Source: Burkholderiales bacterium (GTDB taxonomy: Bacteria; Pseudomonadota; Gammaproteobacteria; Burkholderiales; SHXO01). Taken from it: 32,852 nucleotides of DNA. This document shows, one piece after another, positions 25,871 through 32,852 of this stretch (position 1 is its first letter; every line of letters starts with the position of its first letter). The notes beneath the pieces were generated by a model. That model was not told the origin of the DNA and searched no databases. It saw only the letters and a program-made list of their open reading frames with translations. The stretch is taken from the NCBI GenBank assembly GCA_020854105.1, contig JADZGB010000047.1, positions 1 through 32,852 on the forward strand, given 5' to 3'. The position numbers and the translations under genes are program-made.

Positions 25871-26176
25871 CTACCAGCTGGCCTTGATCACGCCCGGGAT
25901 CTCGCCACGCATGGCGATCTCGCGCAGCTTGTTGCGCGCCAGGCCGAACTTGCGGAACACCCCGCGAGGGCGTCCGGTGAGCGTACAGCGATTGCGCAGG
26001 CGCACGGGACTGGCATTGCGCGGCAGTTTCTGCAACTGGGCGCGTGCGTCGTCGCGCTCCTCGTCCGAGAGCCTGGTGTTGGCGATAACTGCTGCGAGCT
26101 CCGCACGCTTGGCGGCGAACTTCTTCACGGTCTCGCGTCGTTTCTGCTCGCGATTGATCAGTGCAAGCTTGGCCAT
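25871..26176 (-). CDS. rpsN: 30S ribosomal protein S14 (zinc-free form)
   Basis: 101 residues, the long form without the CxxC zinc pairs. It starts [20 protein letters not shown] and ends [25 protein letters not shown]14 folds the 30S head. The ATG at 26174-26176 has GAGGT 4-5 nt upstream, and upstream codons do not match the family. Contrast with the cysteine-rich S4 and L36 in the same array, which would bind zinc. Confidence 0.97.
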   Translation of the reverse strand: MAKLALINREQKRRETVKKFAAKRAELAAVIANTRLSDEERDDARAQLQKLPRNASPVRLRNRCTLTGRPRGVFRKFGLARNKLREIAMRGEIPGVIKASW

Positions 26177-26183
26177 TGCGACC

Positions 26184-26723
26184 TCAATGTCTGAACGGAA
26201 AGTTGAAGGCCGACAGCAGCGCACGCGCCTCGTCGTCGGTCTTCGCAGTGGTGGCGATGGTGATGTTCATCCCCCGCAGCGCGTCGATCTTGTCGTACTC
26301 GATCTCCGGGAAGATGATCTGCTCCTTCACCCCCAAATTGAAATTGCCGCGACCGTCGAACGAACGCCCCGGGATCCCGCGGAAATCGCGGATACGCGGG
26401 ATCGCGATCGCCACCAGGCGGTCGAGGAACTCGTACATCCGCCGCCCGCGCAGGGTCACCATGCACCCGACGGGATAGCCCTCACGGATCTTGAACGTGG
26501 CGATCGACTTGCGCGCGACGGTGACCACGGGCTTCTGGCCGGCAATCTTCTGCAGATCGCCGACCGCGTTGTCCATGATCTTCTTGTCTCCGACCGCTTC
26601 GCCCACCCCCATGTTCAGAACGATCTTCTGGAGGCGCGGCACTTCCATCACCGACTTGTAGCCGAACTTCTTGATCAGTTCGGCGACGACGGTGTTCCGA
26701 TAATGTTCCTGCAGGCGTGCCAT
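26184..26723 (-). CDS. rplE: 50S ribosomal protein L5
   Basis: 179 residues starting [20 protein letters not shown]; conserved [13 protein letters not shown] and the C-terminal [17 protein letters not shown] are present. L5 binds 5S rRNA and contacts P-site tRNA at the central protuberance. In E. coli the S8 repressor target lies at the rplX-rplE junction; here the gap is 11 bp and I did not model a comparable fold. Confidence 0.98.
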   Translation of the reverse strand: MARLQEHYRNTVVAELIKKFGYKSVMEVPRLQKIVLNMGVGEAVGDKKIMDNAVGDLQKIAGQKPVVTVARKSIATFKIREGYPVGCMVTLRGRRMYEFLDRLVAIAIPRIRDFRGIPGRSFDGRGNFNLGVKEQIIFPEIEYDKIDALRGMNITIATTAKTDDEARALLSAFNFPFRH

Positions 26724-26734
26724 CTACCTTGCCC

Positions 26735-27052
26735 TCAAACGTCGATCATCTCGCCGCTGGACCGGAACACGCGTACGCGCCGTCCGTCGTCCAGCACCTT
26801 GATGCCCACCCGGTCGCCCTTCTTGGTGGAAGGATTGAAGATCGCCACATTGGAGAGGTGCAGCGGCATCTCGCGGTCGACGATACCGCCCGCAAGCCCC
26901 TTCATGGGATTGGGGCGCACGTGCTTCTTCGCCACGTTCGCCCCCTCGACCACGACGTGCTCGGCATCGATCACGCGCAGGACCGTACCGCGCTTGCCTT
27001 TGTCCTTGCCGGTGGTGACCACCACCTCGTCGCCTTTCTTGATCTTTCGCAT
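26735..27052 (-). CDS. rplX: 50S ribosomal protein L24
   Basis: 105 residues. The N-terminal KOW motif ([20 protein letters not shown]) is the RNA-binding core. L24 initiates 50S assembly at the 5' end of 23S rRNA. The 28-bp spacing from rplN and the SD-like AGGAACG before the start are normal. Confidence 0.98.
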   Translation of the reverse strand: MRKIKKGDEVVVTTGKDKGKRGTVLRVIDAEHVVVEGANVAKKHVRPNPMKGLAGGIVDREMPLHLSNVAIFNPSTKKGDRVGIKVLDDGRRVRVFRSSGEMIDV

Positions 27053-27080
27053 CGCGTTCCTTAGCTCTCAGCAGCCGCGC

Positions 27081-27449
27081 TCACAGCACTTCCGGCGCGA
27101 GCGAGACGATCTTCATGAATCGCTCGGTCCGGAGTTCGCGGGTGACGGGTCCGAAAATGCGCGTGCCAATCGGCTCGAGCTTGTTGTTCAGCAGCACCGC
27201 GGCGTTGGTGTCGAACTTGAGCAGGGAGCCGTCCTGACGGCGTACGCCCTTGGTGGTACGCACCACCACGGCGTTGTAGATTTCCCCTTTCTTCACGCGA
27301 CCGCGCGGGGCAGCATCCTTCACGCTGACCTTGATGACATCGCCAATGCCGGCATAGCGGCGCTTGGAACCGCCCAATACCTTGATACACATCACTGAGC
27401 GTGCGCCGGTGTTGTCGGCGACGTCCAGCATGCTTTCCATCTGGATCAT
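27081..27449 (-). CDS. rplN: 50S ribosomal protein L14
   Basis: 122 residues, exactly the usual length. It starts [19 protein letters not shown] and holds the L14 signature [15 protein letters not shown]14 forms an intersubunit bridge and is the docking site of the silencing factor RsfS. The ATG at 27447-27449 follows GGAGAGAAAGAC. It begins the spc group: a 189-bp gap upstream carries a promoter (27602-27630) and a structured leader. Confidence 0.98.
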   Translation of the reverse strand: MIQMESMLDVADNTGARSVMCIKVLGGSKRRYAGIGDVIKVSVKDAAPRGRVKKGEIYNAVVVRTTKGVRRQDGSLLKFDTNAAVLLNNKLEPIGTRIFGPVTRELRTERFMKIVSLAPEVL

Positions 27450-27521
27450 GTCTTTCTCTCCAACTTCTCCGCCAGCGATGACCCGCAAGCGGCCAGTTTT
27501 GGAACCCGTTGGGTGAGGGGG

Positions 27522-27580
27522 CCTCGATTGCTCGAGGTGATCCGGGAGGTGGTGCGCTCGCAAGAGCGTCCGACACCCGG
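27522..27580 (-). promoter_or_regulatory. Structured 5' leader of the spc segment
   Basis: Between the promoter at 27602-27630 and rplN there are two hairpins: CCTCGA-TTGC-TCGAGG (27522-27537) and CGCTC-GCAA-GAGCG (27555-27568), the latter enclosed by a possible outer pairing CCGGG/CCCGG (27542-27546 with 27576-27580). A transcript from that promoter would carry a leader of roughly 145 nt. A role in autogenous control by a ribosomal protein is possible but not shown. Confidence 0.4.
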
Positions 27581-27601
27581 GCGAAGCTCGAAAAGCGGAG
27601 T

Positions 27602-27630
27602 AGTTTAGCGTCCCCCCCGCCTCGACGCAA
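27602..27630 (-). promoter_or_regulatory. Internal sigma70 promoter for the spc segment (rplN onward)
   Basis: On the minus strand TTGCGT (27625-27630) and TAAACT (27602-27607) are 17 bp apart, with a G-rich spacer. It lies immediately behind the rpsQ stop (27639), in the same position as the E. coli spc promoter between rpsQ and rplN. Both hexamers have 4 of 6 matches. Confidence 0.6.
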
Positions 27631-27638
27631 GCCCGCGG

Positions 27639-27914
27639 CTAGACTTCCCGCGCCTTCTCCACCAGTTTGACCACGCGCCAGGCCTTGGATCTGGACAGCG
27701 GCCGGCACTCCTCGATCAGCACTACGTCGCCCGCATGGAACTCGTTGTTCTCGTCGTGCGCGTGGTATTTCTTGGAGCGGCCCACGTATTTTCCGTACAG
27801 CGGGTGCTTGATCTTGCGCTCGACCAGCACCGTGACCGTCTTGTCCATCCTGTCACTGGTCACGCGGCCGGTCAGCCGGCGGCGGACGCCTTCCTGTGCG
27901 TTCGACTCGCTCAT
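27639..27914 (-). CDS. rpsQ: 30S ribosomal protein S17
   Basis: 91 residues, an OB-fold protein with [25 protein letters not shown] (shown only in part) and [21 protein letters not shown]17 is an early 16S-binding protein of the body. Its ATG overlaps the rpmC stop by 4 bp (ATGA). It is the last gene of the S10 group before the 189-bp gap. Confidence 0.97.
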   Translation of the reverse strand: MSESNAQEGVRRRLTGRVTSDRMDKTVTVLVERKIKHPLYGKYVGRSKKYHAHDENNEFHAGDVVLIEECRPLSRSKAWRVVKLVEKAREV

Positions 27915-28105
27915 GCCTGCTTCACCTTTTCTCTCATGATGGTGCGCACACGCGCGATGCTCCGGCGCGTCTTGCGCAGTTCAGATGTGTTGTTCAACTG
28001 CTGCGTGGCCTTCTGCATGCGCAGGCCGAACTGGCCGCGCAGGAGTTCATAGAGCTCCTTCTGCAGTTCCTCCACGCTCTTGCCCCTGAGTTCCTTTGCG
28101 TCCAT
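27911..28105 (-). CDS. rpmC: 50S ribosomal protein L29
   Basis: 64 residues forming two long helices, [20 protein letters not shown] and [20 protein letters not shown]29 sits at the tunnel exit beside L23, where trigger factor and SRP dock. It starts 3 bp after rplP and overlaps rpsQ by 4 bp. Confidence 0.98.
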   Translation of the reverse strand: MDAKELRGKSVEELQKELYELLRGQFGLRMQKATQQLNNTSELRKTRRSIARVRTIMREKVKQA

Positions 28106-28108
28106 GGC

Positions 28109-28522
28109 TTACCCCAGCTGACGTGAGACGAAGGTGGTGATGATGGGCAACTTGGCGGCCGCGAGCCGAAACGCCTCGCGTGCCAGCGCCTCGTCCACGC
28201 CGTCCATCTCGTAGAGCACCTTGCCTGGCTGGATCTCGGCGACGAAGTACTCGGGATTGCCCTTGCCGTTGCCCATCCGCACTTCGGCCGGTTTCTGCGA
28301 AATCGGCTTGTCCGGAAAGATGCGGATCCAGATACGGCCGCCGCGCTTGATGTGACGCGTCATGGCACGCCGCGCGGCTTCGATCTGGCGTGCAGTCAGG
28401 CGGCCGCGTCCGATCGCCTTCAGGCCGAACTCGCCGAAGCTCACCTTGTTGCCTCGCGTGGCGATGCCCTTGTTTCGCCCCTTCTGTTCCTTGCGGAACT
28501 TTCTTCTAGCTGGCTGCAGCAT
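28109..28522 (-). CDS. rplP: 50S ribosomal protein L16
   Basis: 137 residues. [19 protein letters not shown] is the standard start, and conserved [14 protein letters not shown] and [15 protein letters not shown] follow. L16 positions A-site tRNA near the peptidyl-transferase centre. Its first 17 bases overlap the 3' end of rpsC in another frame, so its ribosome site lies inside rpsC. Confidence 0.98.
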   Translation of the reverse strand: MLQPARRKFRKEQKGRNKGIATRGNKVSFGEFGLKAIGRGRLTARQIEAARRAMTRHIKRGGRIWIRIFPDKPISQKPAEVRMGNGKGNPEYFVAEIQPGKVLYEMDGVDEALAREAFRLAAAKLPIITTFVSRQLG

Positions 28523-29219
28523 TCTTGGCTCCTGATCTGCGCGGCTTCTTCTCGGGTTCGGGCGCCGGCGCGGCGACAGGCTGCTCGCCCTTGCCCAGGG
28601 TCTCGCCCTTGAACACCCAAACCTTGATGCCGATCACGCCGTAGGTCGTCTTGGCTTCGGCGAATCCGTAGTCGATGTCAGCGCGCAGGGTATGTAGCGG
28701 CACACGCCCCTCGCGATACCATTCCGTGCGCGCGATCTCGATCCCGTTCAGGCGGCCGGCACTCATGATCTTGATACCCTGTGCCCCGAGCCGCGTCGCG
28801 TTCGACATGGCACGCTTCATCGCGCGGCGGAACATGATCCGCTTCTCCAACTGCTGGGCGATGCTGTCGGCGATGAGCTGGGCATCGAGTTCGGGCTTGC
28901 GCACTTCCTCGATGTTCACGTGCACTGGAACGCCCATCATGCGCTGAAGGTGGCCGCGCAGGGACTCGATGTCCTCGCCTTTCTTCCCGATCACCACACC
29001 GGGGCGCGCACTGTGGATGGTGATGCGCGCGTTCTTGGCAGGACGCTCGATCACGACGCGGCTCACGGCCGCGTGCGACAGCTTCTTGCGAAGGAAATCC
29101 CGGACCTTGATGTCCTCGTTCAGCATCGCGGGGAAGTTCTTGCTGTTGGCGTACCAGCGCGACGTCCAGTTGCGATTGACCGAGAGACGGAACCCGGTCG
29201 GATGAATTTTCTGACCCAT
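28506..29219 (-). CDS. rpsC: 30S ribosomal protein S3
   Basis: 237 residues. The N-terminus [18 protein letters not shown] is canonical; a type-II KH domain contains [16 protein letters not shown] (GxxG), and the C-terminal domain holds [11 protein letters not shown] followed by a Pro/Lys/Ala-rich tail. S3 lines the mRNA entry channel and supports the helicase function. The ATG at 29217-29219 has GGAG 5 nt upstream. It overlaps rplP by 17 bp. Confidence 0.98.
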   Translation of the reverse strand: MGQKIHPTGFRLSVNRNWTSRWYANSKNFPAMLNEDIKVRDFLRKKLSHAAVSRVVIERPAKNARITIHSARPGVVIGKKGEDIESLRGHLQRMMGVPVHVNIEEVRKPELDAQLIADSIAQQLEKRIMFRRAMKRAMSNATRLGAQGIKIMSAGRLNGIEIARTEWYREGRVPLHTLRADIDYGFAEAKTTYGVIGIKVWVFKGETLGKGEQPVAAPAPEPEKKPRRSGAKNAAAS

Positions 29220-29227
29220 GATGACTC

Positions 29228-29557
29228 CTAGTCCCCGACCGTGATGAAGATGTGGCAGGTCGGCTTCATGATCTTGGCAGCGCGGCCCTTGGCACTGGCG
29301 CGGAAGCGGCGCAGGAAGGTACCGCGCTCGACCATGATGCGCTTCACCTTGAGTTCGTCGACATCCGCACCGTCGTTGTGCTCGGCGTTCGCGATAGCGG
29401 ACTCGAGCACCTTGCGAATGATGCGGGCGCCCTTCTTCGGACTGAACTGGAGCAGGTCGAGCGCCTTGCCGACCTGCATGCCCCGCACCTGATCGGCGAC
29501 CAGCCGACCCTTCTGGGCCGACAGCCGCACGCCCCACAACTTGGCAGTGGTTTCCAT
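29228..29557 (-). CDS. rplV: 50S ribosomal protein L22
   Basis: 109 residues, starting [20 protein letters not shown]. The long beta-hairpin that lines the exit tunnel is the segment near [20 protein letters not shown]; changes there confer macrolide resistance in other species, and nothing unusual is seen here. The ATG at 29555-29557 has AGGTGA about 5 nt upstream; an in-frame GTG three codons earlier is less likely. Confidence 0.97.
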   Translation of the reverse strand: METTAKLWGVRLSAQKGRLVADQVRGMQVGKALDLLQFSPKKGARIIRKVLESAIANAEHNDGADVDELKVKRIMVERGTFLRRFRASAKGRAAKIMKPTCHIFITVGD

Positions 29558-29566
29558 GACTGTCAC

Positions 29567-29851
29567 CTATCTCTTGCCCATAGCGGCTTTTTTGTCCGCC
29601 GGATGGCCCTTGAACGTGCGGGTGAGCGCGAACTCGCCGAGCTTGTGACCGACCATGTTCTCGGTGATGTACACCGGGATATGCTGCTTGCCGTTGTGCA
29701 CGGCGATGGTCAGTCCGACGAAGTCGGGAAGGACGGTGGAACGGCGCGACCAGGTCTTGATCGGACGCTTGTCGCTGGTGGCGCGCGCCTTCTCGACCTT
29801 GGCGACGAGGTGATGGTCGGCGAACGGACCCTTCTTGATAGAACGTGCCAT
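29567..29851 (-). CDS. rpsS: 30S ribosomal protein S19
   Basis: 94 residues, [20 protein letters not shown] at the start and [20 protein letters not shown] near the end, a normal family match. S19 sits in the 30S head with S13 and contacts the intersubunit bridge. Gaps are 10 bp from rplB and 9 bp to rplV. Confidence 0.98.
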   Translation of the reverse strand: MARSIKKGPFADHHLVAKVEKARATSDKRPIKTWSRRSTVLPDFVGLTIAVHNGKQHIPVYITENMVGHKLGEFALTRTFKGHPADKKAAMGKR

Positions 29852-29861
29852 ACGTTACCTC

Positions 29862-30689
29862 TTATGCTCTGTGCCGGCTGCGCACGATCATCTTCTGGGT
29901 GCGCTTGTTGGTCCGGGTCTTGTAGCCCTTGGTGAACTGGCCCCACGGGCTGACCGGGTCACGCTTGGTGCCGGTGCGGCCTTCGCCACCGCCATGCGGA
30001 TGATCGACCGGGTTCATCACGACGCCGCGTACCGTCGGACGGATGCCGCGCCAGCGTTGCGCACCGGCCTTCCCGATGGAGCGCAGGTTGTTCTCCTCGT
30101 TGCCGACCTCGCCCACCGTTGCACGACAATCGACGTGCACCTTGCGGATCTCGCCGGAACGCAGGCGCAGCTGGGCATAGCTCGACTCGCGTGCGAGCAG
30201 CTGCACGGAGGTGCCGGCCGCACGCGCCATCTGCGCGCCTTTGCCGGGTTGCATCTCCACGCAGTGCACGGTGGTGCCCACGGGAATGTTGCGCAGGGGA
30301 AGCGTGTTGCCGACCTTGATCGGCGCTTCCGAGCCGCTCACCACCTGTGCGCCGACCGCGATCCCCTTGGGCGCGACGATGTAGCGACGCTCACCGTCCG
30401 CGTAGCACAGGAGCGCCAGATGCGCAGTGCGGTTCGGGTCGTACTCGAGGCGCTCGATCTTGGCGACGATCCCGTCCTTGTCGCGACGGAAATCGACGAT
30501 GCGGTAGTGCTGCTTGTGGCCGCCCCCCTGATGCCGAGTAGTCACCTTGCCGAGATTGTTGCGGCCCGCGCGCTTCGACTTCTTCTCGAGCAGAGGCGCA
30601 TGCGGCTTGCCCTTGTGCAGATCGGCGCGCACGACTTTGACGACGGCGCGGCGGCCGGGCGACGTGGGCTTGACTTTGATCAATGCCAT
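29862..30689 (-). CDS. rplB: 50S ribosomal protein L2
   Basis: 275 residues. The C-terminal signature [16 protein letters not shown], containing the histidine implicated near the peptidyl-transferase centre, is intact. The start [19 protein letters not shown] is standard. L2 is needed for subunit association and tRNA binding. It lies 24 bp after rplW, where a ribosome site (GGAGATAT) is seen. Confidence 0.98.
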   Translation of the reverse strand: MALIKVKPTSPGRRAVVKVVRADLHKGKPHAPLLEKKSKRAGRNNLGKVTTRHQGGGHKQHYRIVDFRRDKDGIVAKIERLEYDPNRTAHLALLCYADGERRYIVAPKGIAVGAQVVSGSEAPIKVGNTLPLRNIPVGTTVHCVEMQPGKGAQMARAAGTSVQLLARESSYAQLRLRSGEIRKVHVDCRATVGEVGNEENNLRSIGKAGAQRWRGIRPTVRGVVMNPVDHPHGGGEGRTGTKRDPVSPWGQFTKGYKTRTNKRTQKMIVRSRHRA

Positions 30690-30713
30690 ATTGATATCTC
30701 CAACGTTGCCCGA

Positions 30714-31034
30714 TTACTTCGCGTCGGCCGCGGCCAGGTTGATCTCCTGACCCGGCTTGAGCGAAACGAAAGCCTTCTTCCAGCTGCGACGGCGCCCGAC
30801 GGCGCGACCGAGCCGCTTGGTCTCCTTGCCGTGGCTGTTGGATGTCTGCACGCCCAGCACCTCGACCTTGAACATGAGTTCGACTGCGGCCTTGATCTCC
30901 GGCTTGGTGGCGTCGGAGGTGACACGGAACACCCACTGGTTGTGCTTCTCGCCCACGTAGGTACTCTTCTCGGAGATCTGGGGCGCCAGAAGAACCTGCA
31001 TCAGGCGCTCCTGCGAAAATGACTTCGCGTTCAT
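30714..31034 (-). CDS. rplW: 50S ribosomal protein L23
   Basis: 106 residues; [20 protein letters not shown] then [13 protein letters not shown]23 is the main docking point for trigger factor and SRP at the tunnel exit. Its ATG overlaps the rplD stop (ATGA), implying coupling. A second Met at residue 12 starts the conserved core but has no better ribosome site. Confidence 0.97.
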   Translation of the reverse strand: MNAKSFSQERLMQVLLAPQISEKSTYVGEKHNQWVFRVTSDATKPEIKAAVELMFKVEVLGVQTSNSHGKETKRLGRAVGRRRSWKKAFVSLKPGQEINLAAADAK

Positions 31035-31651
31035 GCGAACATCTCCTGCATCTTGGCCACGGCCGCCTTGGTCATGATGGTCTTCTCGAAGCGCATCAGG
31101 CTGACCGGGTCGGCGTGGTGCGGCTCGATCACGAGCACGGTAGGCAGGTTGCGCGACGACAGGTAGAGGTTGTCGTCGATGGTGTCGGTAATCACGAGCG
31201 CTTCGGTGACTCCCATGCCCTTGAGCTTGTCGGCGAGCAGCTTCGTCTTGGGAGCATCGACCTCGAAGCTTTCGACCACGCTCAGTCGCCCTTCGCGCGC
31301 GAGCTGCGAAAGGATCGAGGCGAGTCCGGCACGGTAGACCTTGCGGTTGAGCTTCTGGGTGAAATTCTCGTCCGGGCTGTTCGGGAAGATCTTGCCGCCG
31401 CCGCGCCAGAGCGGGCTGGAGGCCTTGCCTGCGCGCGCCCGACCGGTGCCCTTCTGCTTCCAGGGCTTCTTCTTCGACTTGTTGATCTCGCTGCGGCCCT
31501 TCTGGGCACGCGTGCCCAGGCGTGCGTTCGCCATGTACGCGGTCACGACCTGATGCACGATCGCTTCGTTGTATTCGCGCCCGAACAACTCGTCGGCCGC
31601 CGCCAGCGTGGATGCAGGCTGGCCCTTGTCGTCGATGACTGTCAGGTCCAT
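31031..31651 (-). CDS. rplD: 50S ribosomal protein L4
   Basis: 206 residues. The extended loop that reaches the exit tunnel is visible as [20 protein letters not shown] followed by [12 protein letters not shown]4 is an assembly protein and, in E. coli, the repressor of the S10 operon through a leader ahead of rpsJ; such a leader is missing here because tuf lies directly upstream of rpsJ. Its ATG shares one base with the rplC stop (TGATG). Confidence 0.98.
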   Translation of the reverse strand: MDLTVIDDKGQPASTLAAADELFGREYNEAIVHQVVTAYMANARLGTRAQKGRSEINKSKKKPWKQKGTGRARAGKASSPLWRGGGKIFPNSPDENFTQKLNRKVYRAGLASILSQLAREGRLSVVESFEVDAPKTKLLADKLKGMGVTEALVITDTIDDNLYLSSRNLPTVLVIEPHHADPVSLMRFEKTIMTKAAVAKMQEMFA

Positions 31652-32295
31652 CAGGCCCTCACCCGCACGGTAGGCGAAACCACCACGTTGCCGCCCTTGG
31701 AACCAGGCAACGCCCCCTTGATCATCAGCAGCTGACGCTCGGCATCGACGCGAACCACCTCGAGATTCTGCACGGTCCGGCGTACATCGCCCATGTGCCC
31801 GGGCATCAGCTTGCCCGGAAACACCTTGCTGGGGCTCTGGTTCTGACCGGTCGAACCCGGCTTGTTGTGCGAGACCGAATTGCCATGCGAGGCACGGTTG
31901 GACGAGAAGTTGTGGCGCTTGATGACGCCAGCGAACCCCTTCCCGATGGTCGAACCGCTGACGTCGACCTTCTGCCCGGCCTGGAAGATGTTCGCCCCGA
32001 TCGTGGCACCGGGCTGCAGCGAGGCAGCCTGCTCCTGGGTGACGCGGAATTCCTTGAGGATCGAACCGGCCTCGACCCCGGCCCGGGCGAAATGACCGGC
32101 CGCGGGCTTGATGACGCGAATCGGACGGCGGCGGCCGTAGGCCACCTGCACGGCGGAGTAACCATCCGCCTCCTGGGTCTTGATCTGGGTGACGCGATTG
32201 TTCGACACGTCCACGACCGTCACCGGGACGGAGTCTCCGTCATCGGTGAACAGCCGCGTCATGCCGACCTTTCGGCCGACAAGTCCTAAACTCAT
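31651..32295 (-). CDS. rplC: 50S ribosomal protein L3
   Basis: 214 residues starting [20 protein letters not shown]. The long internal loop [20 protein letters not shown] is intact; Q151 corresponds to the glutamine methylated by PrmB in E. coli. L3 starts 50S assembly and reaches the peptidyl-transferase centre. A GAGGG ribosome site precedes the ATG, and the 108 bp upstream (to rpsJ) are unusually long for this array. Confidence 0.98.
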   Translation of the reverse strand: MSLGLVGRKVGMTRLFTDDGDSVPVTVVDVSNNRVTQIKTQEADGYSAVQVAYGRRRPIRVIKPAAGHFARAGVEAGSILKEFRVTQEQAASLQPGATIGANIFQAGQKVDVSGSTIGKGFAGVIKRHNFSSNRASHGNSVSHNKPGSTGQNQSPSKVFPGKLMPGHMGDVRRTVQNLEVVRVDAERQLLMIKGALPGSKGGNVVVSPTVRVRA

Positions 32296-32317
32296 TTGTT
32301 ATTCCCTCGGTAGAGGT

Positions 32318-32337
32318 GCTGACTGCAATTGGTCAGC
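32318..32337 (-). promoter_or_regulatory. Hairpin in the rpsJ-rplC spacer
   Basis: GCTGAC-(8 nt)-GTCAGC forms a 6-bp stem, extendable by wobble pairs, about 23 nt ahead of the rplC start. A second, bulged stem (GCGGA..AGG with CCT..TCCGC, around 32352-32389) lies further upstream. No convincing promoter or T-run accompanies them. They may form a regulatory leader for rplC, which is inference. Confidence 0.35.
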
Positions 32338-32403
32338 GCTACGTATCTGGAGCGGAAGGCGCCTGCATCGGGCTCCCCCTTCACTCCGCCTGTTACAGCC
32401 TGC

Positions 32404-32718
32404 CTACAGCTTGATCTCCACGTCCACGCCGGCGGGAAGGTCGAGCTTCATCAGCGCATCGACCGTCTTGTCGGTAGGATCGATGATGTCCATCAGGCGC
32501 AGATGGGTACGGATCTCGAACTGGTCGCGCGACGTCTTGTCGATGTGCGGCGAGCGCAGCAGATCGAAACGCTGCATGCGTGTGGGCAGGGGTACCGGCC
32601 CCTTCACTACGGCGCCCGTACGCTTGGCCGTCTCGACGATTTCCAGTGCCGACTGGTCGATCAGGCGGTAGTCGAACGCCTTCAGTCGAATGCGGATTTT
32701 CTGACTCTGCATGGCCAT
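32404..32718 (-). CDS. rpsJ: 30S ribosomal protein S10 (NusE)
   Basis: 104 residues from the first ATG (32716-32718), or 102 from a second at 32710-32712. The first is preferred because GGAG in the tuf 3' end is 9 nt upstream, while family alignment ([14 protein letters not shown]) would favour the second. S10 belongs to the 30S head and, as NusE, joins NusB in antitermination and links NusG to ribosomes. Conserved KGPVPLPT and [14 protein letters not shown] are present. It is only 6 bp after tuf. Confidence 0.97.
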   Translation of the reverse strand: MAMQSQKIRIRLKAFDYRLIDQSALEIVETAKRTGAVVKGPVPLPTRMQRFDLLRSPHIDKTSRDQFEIRTHLRLMDIIDPTDKTVDALMKLDLPAGVDVEIKL

Positions 32719-32724
32719 GTCCGG

Positions 32725-32852
<128 letters not shown>

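Noticed and set aside
28506-28522. Frameshift at the rpsC-rplP junction
   Set aside because: The 17-bp overlap leaves both proteins full length with normal ends, so it is an ordinary operon overlap.

Overview
This window looks like a chromosomal segment of a GC-rich betaproteobacterium. The evidence is the order str/S10/spc/alpha ribosomal genes, RpoA and L17 sequences of the betaproteobacterial type, and a nearby uvrA / MFS / ssb cluster that I recall as common in Burkholderiales-like genomes. I cannot name a genus. About half is housekeeping; the left third is accessory or metabolic.

Layout. 1-126: 3' end of an IS3-family insertion sequence, cut by the window edge. 127-362: an AT-richer stretch with no convincing gene. 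363-2755: a divergent pair, an enolase-superfamily (mandelate racemase-like) enzyme and an exported putative cyclase, sharing a 278-bp control region. 2893-4991: a two-gene unit for a RCK-domain potassium channel and a small four-helix membrane protein. 5121-9748: a fused indolepyruvate ferredoxin oxidoreductase behind an MDR-family oxidoreductase, the latter divergent from a LysR regulator (9991-10950). 10947-12797: ssb and an MFS transporter in one translationally coupled unit, converging on lysR and diverging from uvrA (12869-15712). 15921-18463: an HPt protein overlapping a REC-PAS-GGDEF-EAL protein.

18483-32852, all on the minus strand: a strong intrinsic terminator, then (in reverse of transcription) rplQ, rpoA, rpsD, rpsK, rpsM, rpmJ, infA, secY, rplO, rpmD, rpsE, rplR, rplF, rpsH, rpsN, rplE, rplX, rplN, rpsQ, rpmC, rplP, rpsC, rplV, rpsS, rplB, rplW, rplD, rplC, rpsJ and the 3' end of tuf. 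All are intact except tuf, which runs off the window. Two gaps in this compact array stand out: rpsQ-rplN (189 bp, with a good internal promoter and a structured leader) and rpsJ-rplC (108 bp, hairpins).

How the genes fit together. The ribosomal block makes 28 ribosomal proteins plus IF1, SecY, RpoA and EF-Tu as one growth-rate-controlled transcription domain. The left half suggests catabolism of carboxylic or aromatic acids (enolase-superfamily enzyme, cyclase, aryl-pyruvate oxidoreductase), but nothing in the window ties these into one pathway. The HPt and REC-PAS-GGDEF-EAL pair should take part in phosphorelay and c-di-GMP signalling with a kinase encoded elsewhere.

I did not find an obviously new multi-gene system such as a defence island, CRISPR array, prophage or biosynthetic cluster. 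The most worthwhile oddities are an S4 protein with a four-cysteine (zinc-type) N-terminus, the degenerate GGDEF domain, the channel/membrane-protein pair with an unusual filter, and the MFS-ssb coupling. No gene-free stretch exceeds 300 bp.
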